64,000 nt of DNA from Erigeron canadensis (taxonomy: Eukaryota > Streptophyta > Magnoliopsida > Asterales > Asteraceae), in the NCBI RefSeq assembly GCF_010389155.1, contig NC_057762.1, positions 33,788,055 to 33,852,054 of the forward strand, written 5' to 3'. The notes under the pieces were generated by a model. The model saw nothing but the letters and a program-made list of their open reading frames with translations, ran no database searches and was not told where the DNA came from. Each line of letters starts with the position of its first letter. The first letter of the stretch is position 1. Position numbers and translations under genes: made by a program. This document shows, one piece after another, positions 11,961-24,990 of this stretch.

Positions 11961-14900
11961 TTAATTTAAAACACGATCGAGTTTACGAAAGCAACATCAT
12001 TATTCAATTTTAAGTGTAAATTGCTGCGAAATAGGTCAGTCGAGGGGAGTTCCATGGCAAGAGTGTGTTATACTGTTTCGGTATGGATTACACGCATTTT
12101 AACAAGTTTTGATGATGACTGTGGTTTGAAATTTGAGTGGATTTGAATAGTAAGGGTGTGGAGATTGATATGATGATATAATCGTGTAAGAACTAAGAAG
12201 TGCTATATGGTAGCTTGTCGACACTACATGCTTCCTATTTTTATGACTCAATGCGTTGTTAATCAAGATTTCATATATAAATCTCTTGTTTTAGAATGGT
12301 TTATTCAAAAAGATAAAGGAACGAGAGAATCATCATAAAAAATGAACAATACAAAAGGAAAAAGCCAAAAGAAAATGATACGAGAATGAGGAAATACAAC
12401 TATACAAGTATCATGCATGTGTCACCTTATTCCACCCTTACAAGTTAGATGCATTCATTGTCACTTCTCTCTTCTATTTTTTTTAATTTTTTTTGAGTCA
12501 GATATTATTTAACATTTCAATAACTAAAAAAAAAACAAATATTATCTTTTGTAATCGTCTCAAATATTGATCTAATGAAGTACGTACAAACGTGAGATAT
12601 GATAGAGCCTAAAAGTCCAGACGTTTGATAATAATTGATGATTTCTATGTACCAAAATTTCTATCAACAAAAAAGATCTTTTAATTAATTTATTACTCTT
12701 AAAGTAAGTTAAAAAAAAACTTGTAACAAATTGTGGACATTTTATTATAAAAAATTTGAAAGAGAAATGAGATAGATAGGGAGGATGTTGATAGGTTTGG
12801 ATGCATGATGGGGACGTAAGAGAGATTGGTGTAGGGGAAGAGCAAGAATAAGAATAAAAATAGGTGGCGCGTGCTATGAGAATTGAACAAATAATCTTCG
12901 TCCGACCGGTTTTGACTGACAAATGCAACAGTAGTTGCCTGCCGGTCCATTTATTTGACACCCCCAACATAGCCCTGACTCTGCCCCCGGCCCCCTATAA
13001 CTCAGTCATCTTCCACCATTCCAAACCATTTAGCCATTTGCCCATTTCATTTCGCTCCACGTGTATCTATAGTAATTTCTATATACTCTTTTGATATTAC
13101 GAAACAAGAGATTCAACTATGTTTATCAAAAACACCACCACTACATGGAGCCATAAGTTTGTATATGGTAATATGGTATATATATATACAATAGCTCGTA
13201 TTAGACAAACAATCTCTCTAAAGAGAATCAAGTTGAAACTACTACGAGTTAATGGAACCAGAAAATTTCTACCGACTTAGCCCACTATTTCAACCTGAGA
13301 TGGTTGTAGACTGATGTGTTCACGAGTATTTTTAGAATAAAATTTTTAAGTAGTAACAAAGATTTAGAAGATGTACAAGTTCATTAAATTAAAAGAATTG
13401 AACACCCAAAATAACGAGACAACAAAAAAGTGAACTCCCAAAAATTACCGTATTGTTTGGTGAAAAATAACGTAAAAGAGGTGAAAGGGGTATAATTTAC
13501 GTGATTGGTGGGTAAAGAGTGACAGCGAAAAATGCGGCAAGCGAAACAGAAAAACAGTACGACCGACGAAGGAGGGCTGAAAACGACGTCGGATAGGGGG
13601 AGCAATCCAATAATTGCCTTCCCACGCTAATCCGACAATCATCATTCTGTCTTGTTTGTATTTACATTAAAATAATAATAAATAATGATCTTACGCTAAG
13701 AGAGTGAGTGAGTGAGTGAGTGTGTGCATCCATCAGTCCATTTCTCACATACTATTTATTCCGATTCTCCCGCTTAAGTTTTGGCTTTTCTTCTTTGTCT
13801 TTTCTTTCTTAACTCCAAATTCTGTATCCTTCAATTCCCCCTTGTCCTTTTCAAATTTACAAGTACTACCTCGAATTTTTGTTATTTTAAAATCTTTATT
13901 AAGTTTGTATACTAACCATTAATATCAAGTTATCAACCATGATTATATGCCCGTTAAGCTTTCAACGAGTTACTTCAAGTTTAATTACTCGATTTTGATC
14001 GAGTGCAAAAACTACAGATGTATTATAAACAGTTGTACATTAATTTTTTAGAGCATCTTTATATAGTTTATTGAATTTAATTATATGTGAGATGTAAATG
14101 TGGCTATTATTGATTTTTTTATACCCAAACCAAGTGAGCTATCTCGAATTGAGTCCATATATACTACTAAAGTATATTATCGTTTATAGTGACTTTTATT
14201 GTGTATCCGAGATCAAGCCGGAGTTTGAATGATTGAGGCTTTATTAGATTTATTTATTTTGGTTAATCAAAATATGCAATTAAATGAAAGTTCTTATATA
14301 TTGAATTGAAGAAGTTCAATTAGAGGTGGGTGTACTTACAAGTGGAATATAGATACCCGCAACAGTTGGCATAATTAGAGCATCAGGTACGGTTGTTCTA
14401 CGCAGAATTATCCAGAATGTCACTTTAGAGCCACATCAGCTTTCATCACTTTATCAATTTTGAACCGTTATGGATGCAGAACGCAGAACCCCATATTTTT
14501 TATTTACAATTATAAATTAAAATATGAATATTAAACAACTTTTTATTCAATTATATTAAGAAAATACATCAATAGATATATAAAATATTATTACTTTGTA
14601 TTAAACATTATCTTTACTGTAGTGTTTAAATGTTCAAGACTTTATATATTAAACATTTATATGGCCTAATTTTTTATGGATACTTGGCTAAATTAAAATC
14701 CAAAGGTCCAAGCAATTACCAAGCAACCACTTCTTTTTCTGTCATGTGTATCCTAGCATCTTTCCTTATTATTCTACGCCGCCTACTTCACTAATAAGGT
14801 TTCCCAACAATCTTCAACTCTTCCGTGTCTCTATCATCTTTTCCAATTTCGTGATCAAGTATTTCTTCCCCCAAAACTCCAATCTTCAATGCCGGCGTGT

Positions 14901-15490
14901 AACATCCGGTAAGTCATCTCTGATTTTGGCGTTTAAATCTTTGTCGGTGACCTACTCTCGGTGAGATTATAGATACCTATATATATGTGTGTGTATTCAC
15001 AAACAAGGAGTCTTACCACAGCAATAGAAAAACAAAGAAAAAGAAGAGAGAGTCTGACGCCGAGCATCGGCGTTCCAATACAGAACCCCGAACCACGGAT
15101 CGATGAAGAAAGGGGTGGTATGATGGAGTGTTCGGCGCCGACATGCCAGCAAGGATTCGGGATCCGGGGTCAAGCTCCTATACCCTATGCTCTTAACATG
15201 CTCATCGACTCTTAACATCGCCGTCTATATATAAATAATTGTGATATAGGCTGGACTGGCATGTTTTTTTGTTTTTGTTTTTACCTTAGGTTAAATACGT
15301 AGACATTCTATGTACGAATAAAAGGATACGTGTAACTTTTGCTTAGTAGACATTCAACAGTTCGATATAATATTTGGATGACATTTTTTTTTATATAACT
15401 GGCCACTAATTAAAGATCACTAGATCGTGAAGTTTTTATATTAAATAGTATCCTTTAAAATTAATATAAATTAATACTCATACCACTTAA
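11961..15490. other. Intergenic, no supported gene
   Basis: Several short ORFs occur (12572-13094, 13384-13645, 14985-15218) but they overlap on both strands without homology I recognise. 14370-14500 has a GAGCATC...GTTCTACGCAGAA pattern that recurs as ATGCAGAACGCAGAACC, suggesting a small inverted-repeat MITE. 14880-15220 is unusually GC-rich for the region (GCCGGCGTGTAACATCC, GACGCCGAGCATCGGCG) and could be a transcribed locus or captured fragment. I cannot name it. Confidence 0.4.
13701..13726. repeat. (GAGT)n microsatellite
   Basis: Four to five GAGT/GTGT units in a row. Confidence 0.8.
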
Positions 15491-15491
15491 G

Positions 15492-15994
15492 AGCTATAGA
15501 GGAAGAGTTATTTAAGAACCCACAAATAAAAAGTAACTTAAAAATCATGATGGATCACACATTTTTTTTCTCTTTTTCTCTCTTCAATTAAATAATAAAA
15601 TTCACTCAAATCATTCAAAGTGCTTTATCTCACAAACCGAAAATCATTAAACGAAACAAAAAGTATGAGTAGTCTTAAAATTTCATTATCTTTCATTAAA
15701 GATATATACTTTTGACAACTTTTTAATTTTCGTTTTCTTCCCTCTTGAAATTAAAAAGTCGCCAAAAGTATATCGAATTGATTCTCTAATGAAAGAGGGC
15801 GAAATTTTAGGACTACTCATGCTTTTTGTTTCATCTAACGATTTACAGTTTGTGAGATAAAGTATTTTGAATGTTTTGGATGAATTTTATTATTTAATTA
15901 AAGAGAGAGAAAGGGAGAAAGAACGTGTGGTCCAGAAATCCAGATTGGTTCTTCAGTTAGTTTTTTTTTTTTTGAATAACTCAACCTTATAGCT
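15492..15994. mobile_element. Foldback MITE with about 230-bp arms
   Basis: Ends GAGCTATAGAGGAAGAGTTATTT and the reverse complement of GAATAACTCAACCTTATAGCT open two long inverted arms. Inner matches include CTTTATCTCACAAACCG, AAACAAAAAGTATGAGTAGTC and ATATACTTTTG against the reversed right arm. The arms meet near 15730 with almost no loop. The arm contains the same GTATATCGAAT...CTCTAATGAAAGAG module found in Helitron copies a and g and in a half-element at 42195-42450. Confidence 0.7.
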
Positions 15995-15999
15995 ATATG

Positions 16000-17980
16000 T
16001 ATTATCAAAATGATACGAGGGGTACGTACGTTGACAAGGATTTGTATTTTAACTTTCTCTATCTTCGACGTATTCAAACTTGTAGGTCAAATTTATTACA
16101 TTTATAAATAATTTTGCTAGTCCTATTTTACGCATCTAGTGGAGAAAATTTAAAAGTCACTTTGTATATGTTTATTAATCCTCGTGTTTCAAGTTTTTTA
16201 AGATGCATGTTTAAGCTCTAAACTTAATTACGCATAGATATAATCATGATTCATAGTTTCATAGCTTGGTGGGGAAGTTGTTGTTGACTTTCAACCTAAT
16301 ACTATATATCCTTTCAACGACAATAAAATGATAGGCCGGTCGTACTCAAAATATATAAATTACATCGGTGGTACACCATGAGTGAAATATTTTACTATTG
16401 ATAAAACATTATATACGTTATTTTATAGTGATTAATGATATCATGATATGATGTGATTACGTTCTTGAAATTTGAATATCTAGAAGATCAAATAACTATA
16501 GTTTAACTTTAGCAGTAATAATTTTGCGAAAACAAACTACCGTTCGTGCCTATGAAACAGATTAATTCATACAACATTTTGATGTTCGGACATATGTAAA
16601 TGTGTTTTTTTATTGTTATTATTATTTTTTTATTTTATGTTTTACATAAAGCTAAGCAAATAAATTGAAAAAAACACGAATGGATAAACAAGTACTTGTG
16701 TACGATTGCGTTCATTAACTAAGAGTATATATTTGTTCATATTATTTCATAGATTAATTAAGATGCTCAATAAGCCAATGAACAATAATAAACGTAAACA
16801 AATGGACGTATAAATTAATTAACATATATTTTTTTTTTTATCTGTAATGATAAGTTTAAGAATATGTTTAAAAAAATGAAAATTTCCAACTTTTCAAGAG
16901 TCAAGAATAATAGTGAATTTATATTGTTTAGAAAGCCTCGATGAATCACCCTAAGCCTCACCCTTTCTTTTGCTTCAATTGAAATCTCGACTGCTTCGGC
17001 TCTTCCCTTGCTTTGAGATACAACGATTGGGTTAGCCGATTTTGGATGTGGAATACATGGGAACACGTCATCATATTTTAACATAATATGACTTAATAAA
17101 AAAGATTTAAGATTTAGGAGGTAATTTACGATTAATTTTCTTTTAGCCACAACTTAATTCCAATCCATTTTAAAGCTAGCTCTTCTCTTATTTTAGCACT
17201 GCCAAGCTATGTTTGATATATAAGAAAGATTCATTTAATACATCGACTTCATTCATATATATATATATATATATTTAACTATATGTACGCCCGAAGTATT
17301 AAAAACTTAACGGAGTATCATGTTAATATAGAAAAAAAGGAAAAAGAAATTGGCCAAGGTTTGGACACACGTATGCCATACCTAATATTATTGTGGGTTC
17401 CTCTTGGGAGACAATATGCAATCATTGTGAGTTATAATGTTCTCTTATATCTCTTCTCTTAATCATACTTGCCTTTGCCTTTTTAATGTAATGTATTCAC
17501 TCGAGTCTGTCCCAAAATTCCCTCAACTATGTTTCCAAAGGGTCATCATTGTTATTGAAATTGCAAGTAGCTAGTTCTTATATGTATTCAATGCTAATTT
17601 CAATTATATACGCAATACATAACTCTATATACAACAAAATAGTACTACAAGCCGAGTGTATTTCGAAATAAAAAGAGTCATTTTGAATAGTCGTGTTTTT
17701 CAAAATATAATTAACTGAGTATATAATTTTTTAGAAAGCTATTAGGCAATTATAAATTTGAACAAGTTCCACACATATTTATATAATAATGTCCATTATA
17801 TGTCTTGAACTTACAATCTATAAAATAATGGATCTGTTAATACATGATCACGTAAAATGAACGTATGTCCAAAAATGATTTAAGTCTACAGGGTCACACG
17901 TCTCGACACAAATGTAATTATAATTAATTAATATAATTAAAGTAATTTATTAATTAATTAGATCACGAAATGTATTGATG
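16000..17980. other. Intergenic, no gene seen
   Basis: AT-rich DNA with an (AT)n run near 17258-17274. The 111-residue minus-strand ORF at 16815-17150 has no recognisable domain and biased AT-rich codons, so I do not call it a gene. Confidence 0.5.
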
Positions 17981-18150
17981 ACCGTTAGTTGATGTTAAAA
18001 GTTAACGGTATATAACTGACGGAGTTAACGGAGTAAGGCTATCTTTGTATTATGGAATTGAAAGAAGATTCTAGAAAAGCCTATGGGTTTGGACGGCCAC
18101 ATTGATGGGTTTTTAGAAAACCCTAAACTTATTTTTCAAGTTAATATTTG

Positions 18151-18240
18151 GCTATAAATACAAAGCTAAACCTAAGGTTTTTAATATACATTTAAATCTT
18201 AAGGTTTTCATAGTTTTCTCTTCTCCTCCCTTCTCTCTTG
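18151..18240 (+). promoter_or_regulatory. TATA-type promoter of unknown transcript (possible LTR leader)
   Basis: A clear TATA box, GGCTATAAATACAAAGC, is followed at about +60 by a CT-rich leader (TTTTCTCTTCTCCTCCCTTCTCTCTTGG), the arrangement of a plant core promoter or retrotransposon LTR. The sequence downstream (18241-18490) is open for 83 codons but starts without an ATG in good context and has no recognisable domain. I cannot decide between a decayed LTR and a small gene. Confidence 0.3.
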
Positions 18241-18603
18241 GCTTCGGCCGAAATCACCAAACACAAAGGGTTTCGGGTTTTGGTTGATTCGAATTTAAGG
18301 GGTGATAACAAAGATTGTTCGGTTCGTGATCAGGTGCTAACACGCATACATCCTTGTGTCGTGTGTGCAAATGTAGAGGGATTTACTTCAAATCCTCACA
18401 AAGTTTCTTACATTTCATCTCCATACATGCTTTCTTTCTTGGTTAATCAATTAACTACATATATCTATCTTCAGCTGCGTGCTTTGTGATTTGATTTGAT
18501 AAATTGTTATATAACCTAATGAATTTTTTGTACGGATAAGAACATTTTGGAGGGAGTTGGTGCAAATACGAACCTTGCTTGAGAACTTTGTAAAACTACG
18601 AAG

Positions 18604-20650
18604 ACCGGTGTCTTAGACACCGGTTTTAAGTTTTTAGAGGTAAAGCCGGTGTCTTAGACACCGGTCTTGGTGGACGTGGCAAATTTCTGAGCAAAGCCGG
18701 TGTCTCAGACACTGGTATCTTAGAGACCGGCTCTCTGTGTTTGGTTCGCTGCCTGCCAAAACCGGTGTCTTAGACACCGGTCCTCACCAAGTGTCGAGCC
18801 CCCCTTTTTCTTTCTTACGAGTCTTTTTCTTTTGATTTCACAAGAAAAAAAATCACTGAACATATAGCTTGTGTACATACAGATAACAACTAACAAGCAT
18901 TCATGTTTCATTCTGTCCAAAAATGAATAGAAATTGAGCAGACAAGGGAAAGCAGACACGTGGTGAGGACCGGTGTCTAAGACACCGGTTTTCGCAGGCA
19001 GCGAACCAAACACAGAGAGCCGGTCTCTAAGATACCGATTTTAGTCCATTTTAGTCGTGAAAACAAAGGACCGATGTCTAAGACACCGGCTTTGCTTTGC
19101 TCAGAAATTTGCCACGTTGATGTGCGAAATCTAGCTTTAAATTTATAAACACGATTTACCGGAAGACTGACTACTACACTAACAGGCAGTGTACCTGATC
19201 GCATGCAAAAACTGGTAAGTCGAGATCGTTCACAAGGACTTTTATAAGCAATTGTAACTATTAAGTGATTCAAGTAAAATAGGGGTTTTGTGGCCGAATT
19301 GCCACTTTGCAAGTAGTTAGTAAAATTTGTTAGTAATCCCTTAGGATTAATCGAAAGGAGAATTTGTTGTTTAAAACAAATATTTAAAGGTCATCCATCT
19401 TGATTTCACTCGACAACATGTTGGGATTGCACGTTTGATGAAGTTCAAATTCAATTTAGTGATTAAATGACCGAGACTCAAATTAATCCTCAACCCCACT
19501 CAAATTAATCTTCAATCCCGTACCCATTAGGTTTACAACTATTTGATTCTCTTGTATAAACTAGTTTCATTATTAAGACCGGTACCCCGAGACGCCTTTT
19601 TATAACTTCTTTAGTTCAATAATGGTTTTGATCATTTCAAATAACAATTGTGTCTATTGATTGTACCCAACCATCAACCCATTAATTCTTATTGATTATT
19701 AATTACCTTCTACCCTTACCCGTCATAGAACTAACTGCTCCTAACCAAGCAATCAAAATAACTTCTACCCAACTCTAGTTGCCACTAAGTTTGAATACAA
19801 ATTATCCGCATACAATAATCAAATGACAAATAATTAATAGATTAAGATCATGACACAACGTTAAATCAAATCACTTGAATTATAAAAGATTGTGCAATCC
19901 TTACATACTGTCTTACTCCATCAAGATGGATGAAAAAGCGATTAGCCAATCATATTAAATATGAAAGAATAAATCAAAATAGAAGAATTCATTGTTACCG
20001 AATACAAGGAATTGAAAATGATTAACGAAATGGTTCCAATCGAGCTTAAGATCCTTCCAAATGGTTGAAAATAAGAAAAACCATTAGAAAGCACCTAAAA
20101 ATCGTCTGGAAAGTGGAGATAGGGTTTTTAAGAATGTTTTTGCAAGCTATTTATATGCTCTCCAAATTCAGCAAGTTCGGCGCTAAACTGCGTCGCAGTC
20201 CCAGACTGCGTCGCATTTTCACCTTTGACTTTTTTGTTGACTTGACTTTCATTGATTGGCATTTTGTCGTATATAGTCTAACTGCGTCGCAGTTTCGTGC
20301 AACTACGAAGCAGTTTCAACCTCGACAATAATCACTGCGACGCATAACCACACTGCGTCGCAGTTTGCGTTGACTTATTTGACTTTCTTCTATTCTACAC
20401 TTTCTTGGCTTGTAAAACATCCGTAAACACACGTTTTACTCTAGAAACTTCGTTTTCTTCAAATTATCGCCTAGGTACCTGTTATCAACCTGAAACACTA
20501 ACAAATACCATAAACGCACCAAATGTATATGAAAAACGAATCTTAAACATCGATAATCGACTACTTAAGCTATGGGAAATGGGCATAAAATACGACATAT
20601 CACACGTCCACCAAGACCGGTGTCTAAGACATCGGCTTTACCTCTAAAAA
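18604..20650. mobile_element. Foldback element built of 21-bp palindromes, interrupted by a solo LTR
   Basis: Two inverted arms, about 18632-18793 and 18957-19117 continuing at 20608-20650, pair over about 160 bp. Each arm carries copies of a palindrome with core CCGGTGTCTTAGACACCGG. Perfect or near copies start at 18604, 18645, 18696, 18761, 18969, 19019 (decayed), 19070 and 20616. Between copies the arms also match, for example CAAATTTCTGAGCAAAGC against GCTCAGAAATTTG. The loop (18794-18956) is non-coding. The right arm is broken by the solo LTR at 19118-20602. No transposase is visible and I do not recognise the family. Confidence 0.65.
19118..20602. mobile_element. Solo LTR of an LTR retrotransposon
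   Basis: A 1485-bp segment beginning TGATGTGCG and ending CATATCA is flanked by CACGT on both sides (19113-19117 and 20603-20607). TG...CA ends with a 5-bp duplication define an LTR-retrotransposon insertion. No primer binding site, gag-pol or second LTR is present, so it is a recombination-derived solo LTR. The 3' half carries repeated ACTGCGTCGCAGT palindromes (20187, 20204, 20281, 20333, 20352). Removing it restores the continuous right arm of the host foldback element. The superfamily cannot be told from the LTR alone. Confidence 0.8.
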
Positions 20651-22170
20651 ATAGTTAAAGCTCAACCGTGAAAAAAATAGTTAAAGATTAACATATATGG
20701 TTGTTTAAGTGTGTCATCAACTTTCTAATTTGTGCTATATTCAATTTATTGTTACTATAACATACATGTTTTTTGATTAGTTTCGAAAAGCCTTTGTCTT
20801 AGAGATAGTTGGTACAACCTATCAACAAATAGATTGAGGTTCAAAGCTGAGTTAAGTCAGTTGATATAAATAATTAAGAAGGATACGAGACTTTCTGTCT
20901 TTTATAGAAAAAAATCAAATTATTAACATATTTCGGTGAGCAATGCCATATCAGTAAATCAGTAATGCATCCATATCTGTGATATTATCTTATTTTCATA
21001 TTCCATTAATATATGTAAATCTAGTCTCATGCAAACCTACTGTGTTATCATTAATTTATGAGTTAGCAAGTAATGGAACTCGATCGCTTTATACTTGAAA
21101 TGATTTGAATACTCTATCAGATCAATCATGAATATCTCAAATTGTAACAAATCCATGTTCAATACACACTATGAAATATTGCAACTCTGTCCATCTCAAA
21201 TTCTCAAAATGCATATTTAACATACAAATTTTACGAATACAACTTTAAAAATCATTTATTACCGTGAGATACTACTATACAACTTTTTCATTCGATTGAA
21301 TTTCAAGCAAGGGTGTTATGTTATAATTAACTTGGTCAGTTGTACACATTTATTTGGAATGGTAGACAATAATATGGGACAAAACAACATAAAAAGATGA
21401 ACTATAATCTTAGAGCCGAAGGAGCACAACATATCGACAAATTTAGAAAAAAAAATTAAAAGAGGCTTCACTTAAATCCTATCCACTTATGATTTATAAT
21501 TAATTAATTATTAATTATAATATATATTAAACTATTTACAAAGGAAACATAAAACATATATGAGAAATACTAAATATAGCCCTAAGGGTTATATTTAACG
21601 TGCATAAAAAAATTTGTACCTTTTATATTAAAAGCTCGCCCCCAGATTTTCATGATAAATATCCAGACAATTTATGCGTATTTAACAAACCCCAACATAT
21701 ATATTGAAAACAAAAATTTTCTAAAAATAAAGCTTTAATTAAGATCTCTTTTCCCCATCTTTCTACACCAAATGCATCGGTCATCCTTTTGGATGCACTT
21801 GGCTTAAAACTTTTGTGTCTCTTTAATAACAAAATAACAAATGCAAATGTTCAAATATATTGTGGGACTAAAAACAAATTCTCGGATTTTTAATGTACAT
21901 TTAACAAACAGTAAGTATATACGAGTAAAAGTTATTCTTTTCATGTACGGATAGCGTATCTTGTTAGCATGCCAGTGAAAAAACATACCAATAAGTTTGT
22001 TCTTTTTTTTTTAGAAAATAAAAAAAACTAGCTTCAATAGAGTGGCAATAGGTTCAAGTTTGGTGGCTGAGCCCACATTTTAACAGTCCCCCTAGGCCCT
22101 ACCTATGTTTCTCCTGTTATATCTACATCTATCTCTCTGAAAAAAAGCCTGTCCTTATTCCCTTCTCACC
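20651..22170. other. Intergenic upstream of the Dof gene
   Basis: AT-rich with no gene. At 21565-21640 it carries one arm of the MITE family seen complete at 40042-40195 (ATAGCCCTAAGGGTTATATTTAACGTGC). The last 100 bases before the gene are CT-rich (CCTGTCCTTATTCCCTTCTCACCC), as expected for its promoter. Confidence 0.5.
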
Positions 22171-22173
22171 CTC

Positions 22174-22182
22174 AATATAAAC
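22174..22182 (+). promoter_or_regulatory. TATA box of the first Dof gene
   Basis: AATATAAAC lies 72 bases upstream of the start codon within a CT-rich plant core-promoter context, which implies a short 5' leader of about 40 bases. Confidence 0.55.
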
Positions 22183-22246
22183 CCCCCCACTTCCTTCATT
22201 CCCCACAAACCAAAACAAAAGACCATTTGCCAAAAAACCAAAAAAA

Positions 22247-22951
22247 ATGCCATCAACTGATCATCCTAATTGTGGTCGAGTAATACCAACAAAACCAAAT
22301 GGTTGCTCTTCTTTAGGCATTCCACCACCCGAACCCGAACACCTTCCCTGTCCAAGATGTGACTCCACTAATACTAAATTTTGTTACTATAATAACTATA
22401 ACTTTTCTCAGCCACGTCATTTTTGTAAAGGTTGTCGCCGTTATTGGACTCACGGTGGCACCCTTCGTGACATTCCTGTTGGTGGAGGAAGTCGCAAAAA
22501 TGCCAAAAGATCACGTGTTCACCACGCTGGGACAAACACTTATAATGTTGGTTTGAGTAACACTACTACTAGTACAACAACTACTAGTGGTGGTGTTAGT
22601 GGGGGCATTGAGTACCGACATATGGGGGCACAACCTTTTTTGTTGCCGGGTGTGAGTATGAGTATGTGTGATAGTTTTACTTCTTTGTTGAATAGTACTA
22701 ATGGGCCTGGTGGGTTTTTTGGGCTGGGGTTTGAAGACAATGGGTTTGGAATTGGAAGGGCTATTTGGCCTTTTTCTGGGATGGGGCTTAGTGTTGGTGG
22801 TGGTGGTGATCATGGTGGTGTTTATGGTGGTGGGATTAATGCTACGTGGCAGGCTGGGAATGGTGGAGAGAATGGACTTGGTGTTGGTGTTGGTGGTGGA
22901 GAGTGTTTTACTTTGCCTGAACTTGCTATTTCAACTCCAGGAATGATATGA
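22247..22951 (+). CDS. Dof zinc-finger transcription factor
   Basis: Single-exon gene for a 234-residue plant-specific Dof factor, a nuclear protein binding AAAG-core promoter sites. The C2C2 finger is at residues 35-63 (C35-P-R-C38, then 21 residues, C60-K-G-C63), followed by the invariant RRYWTHGG and [10 protein letters not shown] to residue 85. The basic KRSR run just after is a likely nuclear signal. The C-terminal half is Gly/Asn/Thr-rich and low complexity, usual for Dof activation regions. The finger variant with [26 protein letters not shown] and NAKRSR differs from the second Dof gene here, so it belongs to another subgroup. The start is the first ATG in frame, in AAAAAATGCC context, with a TATA box 72 bases upstream. 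An overlapping ORF in another frame is a shadow. Confidence 0.95.
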   Translation: MPSTDHPNCGRVIPTKPNGCSSLGIPPPEPEHLPCPRCDSTNTKFCYYNNYNFSQPRHFCKGCRRYWTHGGTLRDIPVGGGSRKNAKRSRVHHAGTNTYNVGLSNTTTSTTTTSGGVSGGIEYRHMGAQPFLLPGVSMSMCDSFTSLLNSTNGPGGFFGLGFEDNGFGIGRAIWPFSGMGLSVGGGGDHGGVYGGGINATWQAGNGGENGLGVGVGGGECFTLPELAISTPGMI

Positions 22952-22959
22952 TAGTATGT

Positions 22960-24620
22960 AATGAAATGAAATGAAGAGTAAATTACTAATTAGAAGTGGG
23001 TACGTTATTCAAGTAATGATAGGTTAGAGGTGTTAATTATGTGGTGTGGTTAAATGTGTCGGTAGATTATTACTTTTTACTATCTGGTTTTTACCTAGCT
23101 AGTATGAGAAAACAAAGTTTTTAATTTTTTATTATTGTCTTCTAATGTTATCCATGGAAATTTCCTTCGAGATTCAAACTTGTTGCTCAAATGTATTTTA
23201 TTTTATGCTATTTTGAATTTTGAATATATATGGTGAGTTTGAAGTTAAAGAAAGAGAGAATGAAAACAATGTTTTAACTATTGATTAAGTTTGACTTAAG
23301 GACTTCATATAAAACAAAATTAACTTAAAATAATACTGTACTATTTACTCATTAGAAAACAACCCGCTTAACATCCGAATTTGTCAAAAATAATCTTTTG
23401 CGTTTCGCCGCTCCTTTTTCTTCATTACTTTTCATGGTGTTTCAATTGTGAGTAGTAATTTAATAGAATTAATTATTCTTTTAGTGTGTTTCTCTTTAGC
23501 TTTTGGCTTAGTCTTGCTTATAAAAGGAGTTGTTTGGTTCCACTAGTGTGAATCGAGGTGAAGAAGAAAAACGGTTGATTATCAAGAATAAGTTCATGGT
23601 CGTTATTCTTTCATTAAGTTTCAAAGTCGCGTGTGTTTATCTTATTTTGATAAAGAATCGATAATTCGTGTATTTGTGTGAGATAAACGGATTTTAACCT
23701 GGCCGAAGTCTACAAAGGAATTTTTCTTTCTTTTACGAGTAAATACCGATTATCAACCATCTTGGAATATTTCTCTCATAATCTTGAAGAATGTATTTAG
23801 TAAAACTCAAAACTTTAGACTTAACTTTATCAAGTAAAAGGTTTAGGATGGTAACAACTAACAAACAACAACTATGACATGATATAGTAGCTTTGTAACA
23901 CATATATTGTAAACGATTTTAAGGGCTTAGTTAACTTTAAAATTAAAAAAAATAAATATAATGACATGATGTAGTTATCGACACTCAATTTAAACTGATA
24001 GACATATAGACATGTGTTATTTTATGCCAGATATCAACAAATTAGTTAGATATATATAGTTTGTAAGATATGGAAGTAAAAAGAAAGATTTGAGTTTTCA
24101 ACAAAAAGACTTGCAAGTTAAAATATTGGTATTATAATTATAATTTATATAAAATACAAACTTAAATATTACCACTACTTTTAAGATTGAGATACTCTAA
24201 GTTTTATTAACTTAATAGGTAAAGTTAATGATTTTGATATTTGGATTAAAATCAAAATTCAAATGTCAACTTTGAATTTTCACCTTTAATTTTAATTTAA
24301 AGGTCAAGATTTCCTCAACTTCATCAATGAAGTTAATAATAACTTAAAAAGATCTTAATCCCTATTTTTATCGTCGCCTCCATGTTCAAAAAAACCTTAA
24401 TGTTTTTAAAACAAAACTAGATCTCAAACCGGTCTAGACATGATCGGTTGAATCGTATCAATTTAATGGTGCAAAACGTAATACTTAAGTAATGTTATAA
24501 GAAATAAAGTATTCAAAAACTAAAAAAGAAATTAGGTTGCTGTTAAAAAAAAAGGTTATTAATGAAATTTAATTTAAAAAAAAAAACGTTAGTTAATAAT
24601 TCCAAAAAGAAAAATGGATA
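22960..24620. other. Intergenic between the Dof gene and NUP58
   Basis: No gene. A possible promoter (GCTTATAAAAGGAG at about 23516-23529, then GAATCGAGGTGAAGAAG) resembles a decayed LTR leader. The rest is AT-rich. Confidence 0.4.
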
Positions 24621-24624
24621 TGTA

Positions 24625-24737
24625 TGGGCTACTGGGCTTAATACTTTAACTCAACCCATAAGGAAGAAAAAAAAAAGCCCAAATTACTTTCTTCGTCCAC
24701 CACCTTAATTCGTCTTTTCTTCAAAATCTAGGGTTTT
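24625..24737 (+). promoter_or_regulatory. Site II and telo-box promoter of NUP58
   Basis: Two TGGGCT motifs (24625 and 24633), an inverted AGCCCA (24676) and a telo-box-like CTAGGGTTTT (24728) lie 90-205 bases before the start codon. TGGGCY 'site II' elements with a telo-box are characteristic of plant housekeeping and growth-linked genes. No TATA box is evident. Confidence 0.55.
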
Positions 24738-24828
24738 AAAATAAGGGTTTTTCAAAAAAATTCACCCCTTTCTCCAAAAGACACAAAATAAATCAACAAA
24801 TCAAATTCACGAAACATAAGTATAATCA

Positions 24829-24958
24829 ATGGCATTCTCTTTCAACACACCACAACAGCAGCAGCCATCAATTTTCCAACAAACTCAAAATTCACCATTT
24901 CAACCAAGCGCCGGCAGCCCTTTTTTCCCCCAACAACAACAGCAGCAACAACAGCAGC

Positions 24959-24990
<32 letters not shown>

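Noticed and set aside
12572..13094. Overlapping ORFs of 76-132 codons on both strands
   Set aside because: No recognisable domain, heavy Ser/Phe/Tyr bias from AT-rich pyrimidine tracts, and mutual overlap.
18595..19105. Regular palindromes suggesting a CRISPR-like array
   Set aside because: Spacers are of unequal length and themselves inverted-repeat related, and the host is a plant. It is a foldback element.
19978..20647. ORFs in the solo LTR
   Set aside because: They cross palindromes and the LTR boundary, with no retrotransposon domain.
22511..22813. Minus-strand and alternative-frame ORFs inside the first Dof gene
   Set aside because: Shadows of the Gly-rich Dof coding region.
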